In this document: piece after piece, positions 32,133 to 35,047 of the stretch
Numbering within the stretch: the first letter of the stretch is position 1
Layout: each line of letters begins with the position of its first letter
NCBI GenBank assembly: GCA_900550935.1
Contig: URUD01000030.1
Span: 1 to 35,047 of the forward strand
Reading direction: 5' to 3'
Length of the DNA stretch: 35,047 nt
Origin: an uncultured Roseburia sp.
GTDB lineage: Bacteria > Bacillota > Clostridia > Lachnospirales > Lachnospiraceae
The notes under the pieces: generated by a model
Database searches by the model: none
What the model saw: only the letters and a program-made list of their open reading frames with translations
Told to the model about the DNA's origin: nothing
Made by a program: the position numbers and the translations under genes

Positions 32133-33134
32133 ATGCACATGGCGGATGCGCTGATCGCTCCGGCGGTAGCAGGTACAATGTATGTATGTTCTACGGCAGC
32201 AGCGGCCTATTCAGTAAAGAAAGTAAGACTGGAAACAGATACAAAAAAGGTGCCGGTTATGGGAATTATGGGGGCATTTGTTTTTGCAACCCAGATGATT
32301 AATTTTACGATCCCGGGTACTGGTTCAAGTGGACATTTATGTGGAGGTATGCTGCTGTCGGCTTTGTTAGGACCGTATGCAGGATTTTTAACGATGATAG
32401 GAGTTTTGCTGATACAGGGATTGTTATTTGCAGATGGCGGACTTCTGGCATTAGGCTGTAATGTATGGAATATGGCATTTTATGGATGCTTTATAGGTTC
32501 CTTGCTTATTTGGAAGCCAATGATGAAAAATGGTATGTCGAAGGCAAAAATCATAACAGCATCTATTTTGGGATGTGTTCTGACGCTTCAGATGGGAGCG
32601 TTCAGTGTAACATTAGAGACGTTAGCATCTGGTATTACGGATCTTCCATTTGCAACTTTTGTTGCAACCATGCAGCCGATCCATCTTGCGATTGGTTTTG
32701 TAGAGGGACTGATCACAGCAGCGGTACTTGTTTTTGTTTATGAGGCAAGACCGGAGCTTTTGTTCTGCAGTTCACAGCTTGAGAAAAAAGAAGGCCGGTT
32801 TTCTTTCAAAAAGACAATGGCAATCCTTGCAGGGGTGGCATTGCTGATCGGAGGGGCATTGTCATTGGCAGCATCCTCCTATCCAGATGGATTGGAATGG
32901 TCAATAGCAAAGCTGACTGGTGCAACAGAAATGGAAGGAGCGGATAGTGGTATTTATCAAACAGCGAGTGCGATTCAGGATGTAACGTCGCTTCTTCCGG
33001 ATTATGCGTTTAAGGGATCGGAGTCGGCACTGGGAACTACATTCTCAGGGATTGTAGGAAGTATTGTAGTGCTTCTGGTTTGCGTAGGTGCGTGCTATTT
33101 ATTTAAATTTTTCAGAAAGAATAAGAAAGCATGA
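32133..33134 (+). CDS. cbiM: Cobalt/nickel ECF transporter substrate component, CbiM-CbiN fusion
   Basis: A 333-residue membrane protein. I chose ATG 32133: GGAGG (32120-32124) lies 8 bases upstream, and the product then begins MHMADALIAP. CbiM/NikM proteins need this exact Met-His start because the N-terminal amine and His2 bind the metal. The conserved GTGSSGHLCGGML segment, with its His, is at about residues 63-75. The C-terminal third, after a charged linker, holds two spans around ASSYPDGLEWSIAK, the PDGLE motif of CbiN/NikN, so both components are fused. It is coupled to cbiQ by ATGA. Co2+ versus Ni2+ cannot be decided from the sequence; absence of a riboswitch makes nickel somewhat more attractive. 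Confidence 0.9.
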   Translation: MHMADALIAPAVAGTMYVCSTAAAAYSVKKVRLETDTKKVPVMGIMGAFVFATQMINFTIPGTGSSGHLCGGMLLSALLGPYAGFLTMIGVLLIQGLLFADGGLLALGCNVWNMAFYGCFIGSLLIWKPMMKNGMSKAKIITASILGCVLTLQMGAFSVTLETLASGITDLPFATFVATMQPIHLAIGFVEGLITAAVLVFVYEARPELLFCSSQLEKKEGRFSFKKTMAILAGVALLIGGALSLAASSYPDGLEWSIAKLTGATEMEGADSGIYQTASAIQDVTSLLPDYAFKGSESALGTTFSGIVGSIVVLLVCVGACYLFKFFRKNKKA

Positions 33135-33937
33135 GTAAAATAAAAAAAGCAATCCATGAAATTCATGAAATGGATTCTTTGTCAGAAAGAAACCAGTGGG
33201 TGAATCAACTTCATCCACTGGTTAAATTTATTTTAACTGTTGTCTATATTGCAGTTGTTGTATCATTTTCAAAGTATGATGTGGCAGGGGTCATGGGAAT
33301 GATGGTCTATCCTGTTGCAGTTTTTCTGCTGGCAGATCTTTCATTTTGCAAAAGTTTAGAACGTTTAAGGATTGTGTTGCCATTGGTATGTTTTATAGGT
33401 GTTTTTAATCCATTTTTTGATCAAAATTATTTTGTGATAAACAATGTGAGGATCAGTGCCGGAGTTTTATCTATGATCACCTTAATTTTAAAAGGGATAT
33501 TTAGTGTACTGGCATCTTATCTTCTGATCGCGACTACATCAATTGAAAAAATCTGCTATGCGTTACGCTACCTTCATGTGCCAAAAGCGATTGTGACACA
33601 GATTATGTTGATGTACCGGTATATTACAGTGCTTCTGGAAGAGGTTGAGAGAATTATGCAGGCGTACATGCTCCGGGCACCAGGACAAAGGGGGATCCAT
33701 TATAAGGTATGGGGAACTCTGGTAGGACAGCTGCTGCTAAAAAGTGTTGACAGAGCGAATGCTGTTTACGAGAGTATGATGCTTCGTGGGTTTTGTGGTG
33801 AATATCAGTACATGGGAGAGAAGGTAGCGTTTCAATGGAAAGATATTTGCTATTTACTGGTCTGGTGTGTAGTTTTTCTGGTATTTCGCAGATATCCAGT
33901 GGTATTATTAGCAGGTAGTTTATTTGGAGGAGCATAG
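33131..33937 (+). CDS. cbiQ: Cobalt/nickel ECF transporter transmembrane component
   Basis: A 268-residue EcfT/CbiQ-type membrane protein that joins the substrate component to the ATPase. The cytoplasmic coupling segment is clear: ERIMQAYMLRAPGQRG and later SVDRANAVYESMMLRGFCGEY, which contain the two ARG-like coupling motifs (LRA and LRG here). The N-terminal LHPLVKFILTVVYIAVVVSF starts the first spans. The ATG overlaps the cbiM stop (ATGA), and the cbiO ATG follows the stop by one base. Confidence 0.9.
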   Translation: MSKIKKAIHEIHEMDSLSERNQWVNQLHPLVKFILTVVYIAVVVSFSKYDVAGVMGMMVYPVAVFLLADLSFCKSLERLRIVLPLVCFIGVFNPFFDQNYFVINNVRISAGVLSMITLILKGIFSVLASYLLIATTSIEKICYALRYLHVPKAIVTQIMLMYRYITVLLEEVERIMQAYMLRAPGQRGIHYKVWGTLVGQLLLKSVDRANAVYESMMLRGFCGEYQYMGEKVAFQWKDICYLLVWCVVFLVFRRYPVVLLAGSLFGGA

Positions 33938-33938
33938 C

Positions 33939-34673
33939 ATGGAACAGGTTGGGATTGACATAGAACAGTTATCATTTAGATATGAGACAGGAGTGGAAAT
34001 ACTGAAGGATATTACATTTCATGCGACAGGAGATGAGTCGATCGGTTTGATCGGGGCGAATGGAGTGGGAAAATCAACACTGTTGAAAATGCTTGTTGGA
34101 TTGAATTTGGATTATGAGGGTATGATCCGTGTGGAAGGTATTCCTGTAAAAAAAGATACACTGGCAGAAATACGTTCTAAAATTGGATATGTGTTTCAGG
34201 ATTCGGAGAATCAACTGTTTATGAATACGGTATATGAGGATGTTGCTTTTGCGCCAAGAAATTATGGATTATCGGAACATGAAGTTGCGGAGAGAGTGAA
34301 GTATGCACTGGAACAAACCGGAATTAGTCATTTAAAAGATCGCCCGATTTATAAAATGTCAGGTGGAGAAAAGAAGCTTGCATCCATTGCTACGATTTTA
34401 TCCATGACACCGGATATTATTTTAATGGATGAGCCGTCCATAGCACTTGATCCGAAAAACAGGAGAAATCTGATACGCATTTTAAATTCATTTCATTATT
34501 TGAAAATCATTGCATCACATGATCTGGACATGATACTGGATACATGCAGCAGGACAATTTTGATGTCAGATGGAAAAATTATTGCAGATGGCAGGACAGA
34601 GGACATTTTATATGACAAAGAGCTGTTGGAAAACTATAATTTAGAACTCCCCTTGTGTCTGCAAAAGCATTAG
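33939..34673 (+). CDS. cbiO: Cobalt/nickel ECF transporter ATPase
   Basis: A 244-residue single-domain ABC ATPase. ATG 33939 is chosen for the GGAGG 8 bases upstream; an ATG at 33924 would overlap cbiQ by 14 bases. Walker A is GANGVGKST (about 39-47), the Q-loop IGYVFQDSENQLF is typical of EcfA/CbiO, the signature is MSGGEKKLASIA (about 137), Walker B is IILMDEPSIALD (about 157) and the H-loop is IIASHD. All catalytic residues are present, so a homodimer could power CbiMN and CbiQ. Confidence 0.92.
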   Translation: MEQVGIDIEQLSFRYETGVEILKDITFHATGDESIGLIGANGVGKSTLLKMLVGLNLDYEGMIRVEGIPVKKDTLAEIRSKIGYVFQDSENQLFMNTVYEDVAFAPRNYGLSEHEVAERVKYALEQTGISHLKDRPIYKMSGGEKKLASIATILSMTPDIILMDEPSIALDPKNRRNLIRILNSFHYLKIIASHDLDMILDTCSRTILMSDGKIIADGRTEDILYDKELLENYNLELPLCLQKH

Positions 34674-34705
34674 AAGACCGGAGAGATGAAAAGGACAGGG
34701 AACAG

Positions 34706-35047
34706 ATGACACTTCAACAATTAAGATATGTGACAGCAGTAGCAGAGACAGGAACAATAACAGAGGCAGCCAACCGGCTCTATATTTCGCAGCCTAGCCT
34801 GACGAATGCGATCCATGAACTGGAAAAAGAGATGAATGTGGTTATTTTTAACCGGACCAACAAGGGCATTACGCTTTCGAAAGAGGGAGAAGATTTTCTG
34901 GGATATGCCAGACAGGTGCTGGAGCAGGCGGCAATCTTGGAGGATCGCTATAAGGGGAGCGGGGGTGGCAAAAAGCAGTTCTGCGTTTCCACCCAGCATT
35001 ATTCCTTTGCGGTCAATGCGTTTGTGGATCTGATCAAAACCTATGGG
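34706..35047 (+). CDS. LysR-family regulator, 3' end outside the window
   Basis: The first 114 codons of a LysR-type regulator that runs off the right edge. Residues 1-60 hold the winged helix: MTLQQLRYVTAVAETGTITE, then AANRLYISQPSLTNAIHELE and FNRTNKGITLSKEG. The start of the effector domain follows (KKQFCVSTQHYSFAVNAFVDL). AGGG lies upstream of the ATG, 32 bases after cbiO. It could control the metal transporter or a gene beyond the edge. Confidence 0.9.
   Translation, partial: MTLQQLRYVTAVAETGTITEAANRLYISQPSLTNAIHELEKEMNVVIFNRTNKGITLSKEGEDFLGYARQVLEQAAILEDRYKGSGGGKKQFCVSTQHYSFAVNAFVDLIKTYG

Overview
The window looks like chromosomal DNA of a saccharolytic gut Lachnospiraceae (Roseburia / Agathobacter / Eubacterium rectale type). 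The reasons are moderate-to-low GC, AGGAGG-type ribosome sites, TTGACA/TATAAT promoters, lipoprotein signal peptides on every sugar-binding protein, and a gene repertoire of maltodextrin and galactose importers, YesM/YesN regulators and clostridial thiol-redox enzymes. The genus is inference. I see no rRNA, tRNA, IS element, phage gene or CRISPR array.

Layout. (1) 1-7891 is a maltodextrin/starch locus: a putative starch-binding lipoprotein with an InlB-type repeat, a divergent LacI-family regulator, a cytoplasmic GH13 neopullulanase-type amylase, and a MalEFG-type importer without its own ATPase. Four copies of a similar operator-like motif mark the control regions. (2) 7949-8305 holds two tiny acidic genes of unknown function. 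(3) 8315-10992 is a thiol-peroxide defence cluster: glutathione peroxidase-like enzyme, a thioredoxin-reductase-like flavoprotein that lacks the NADPH motifs, thioredoxin, an OhrR-type peroxide sensor and a small Cys-containing protein. (4) 11071-15028 is a galactose-type CUT2 importer (mglB-mglA-mglC). It is followed by 15036-20957, a separately promoted module with a small membrane protein, a YesN-type response regulator, a YesM-type kinase, a membrane-anchored periplasmic-binding-like protein and an MglB-like lipoprotein: probably an extracytoplasmic sugar sensor for the importer. (5) 20968-22376 (minus strand) carries an SDR oxidoreductase and an uncharacterised protein. 22540-23943 is an NSS-family Na+ symporter, and 24072-25652 is glucose-6-phosphate isomerase with a clear promoter and terminator. 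(6) 26085-31992 is a second CUT2 sugar importer with two different permeases and a strongly asymmetric ATPase, followed by an AraR-like GntR/LacI hybrid regulator. (7) 32133-34673 is an ECF-type Co/Ni transporter (CbiM-N fusion, CbiQ, CbiO), and a LysR gene runs off the right edge.

How it works together: extracellular starch fragments or free sugars are captured by lipoproteins, imported by ABC systems and fed to glycolysis. The amylase cuts imported maltodextrins inside the cell and Pgi channels glucose-6-phosphate. Each sugar system sits beside its own regulator (LacI, two-component plus binding proteins, AraR-like). The most interesting items are the kinase / double binding-protein module, the reductase that looks pyridine-nucleotide independent, and the one-sided ATPase with a pair of permeases.
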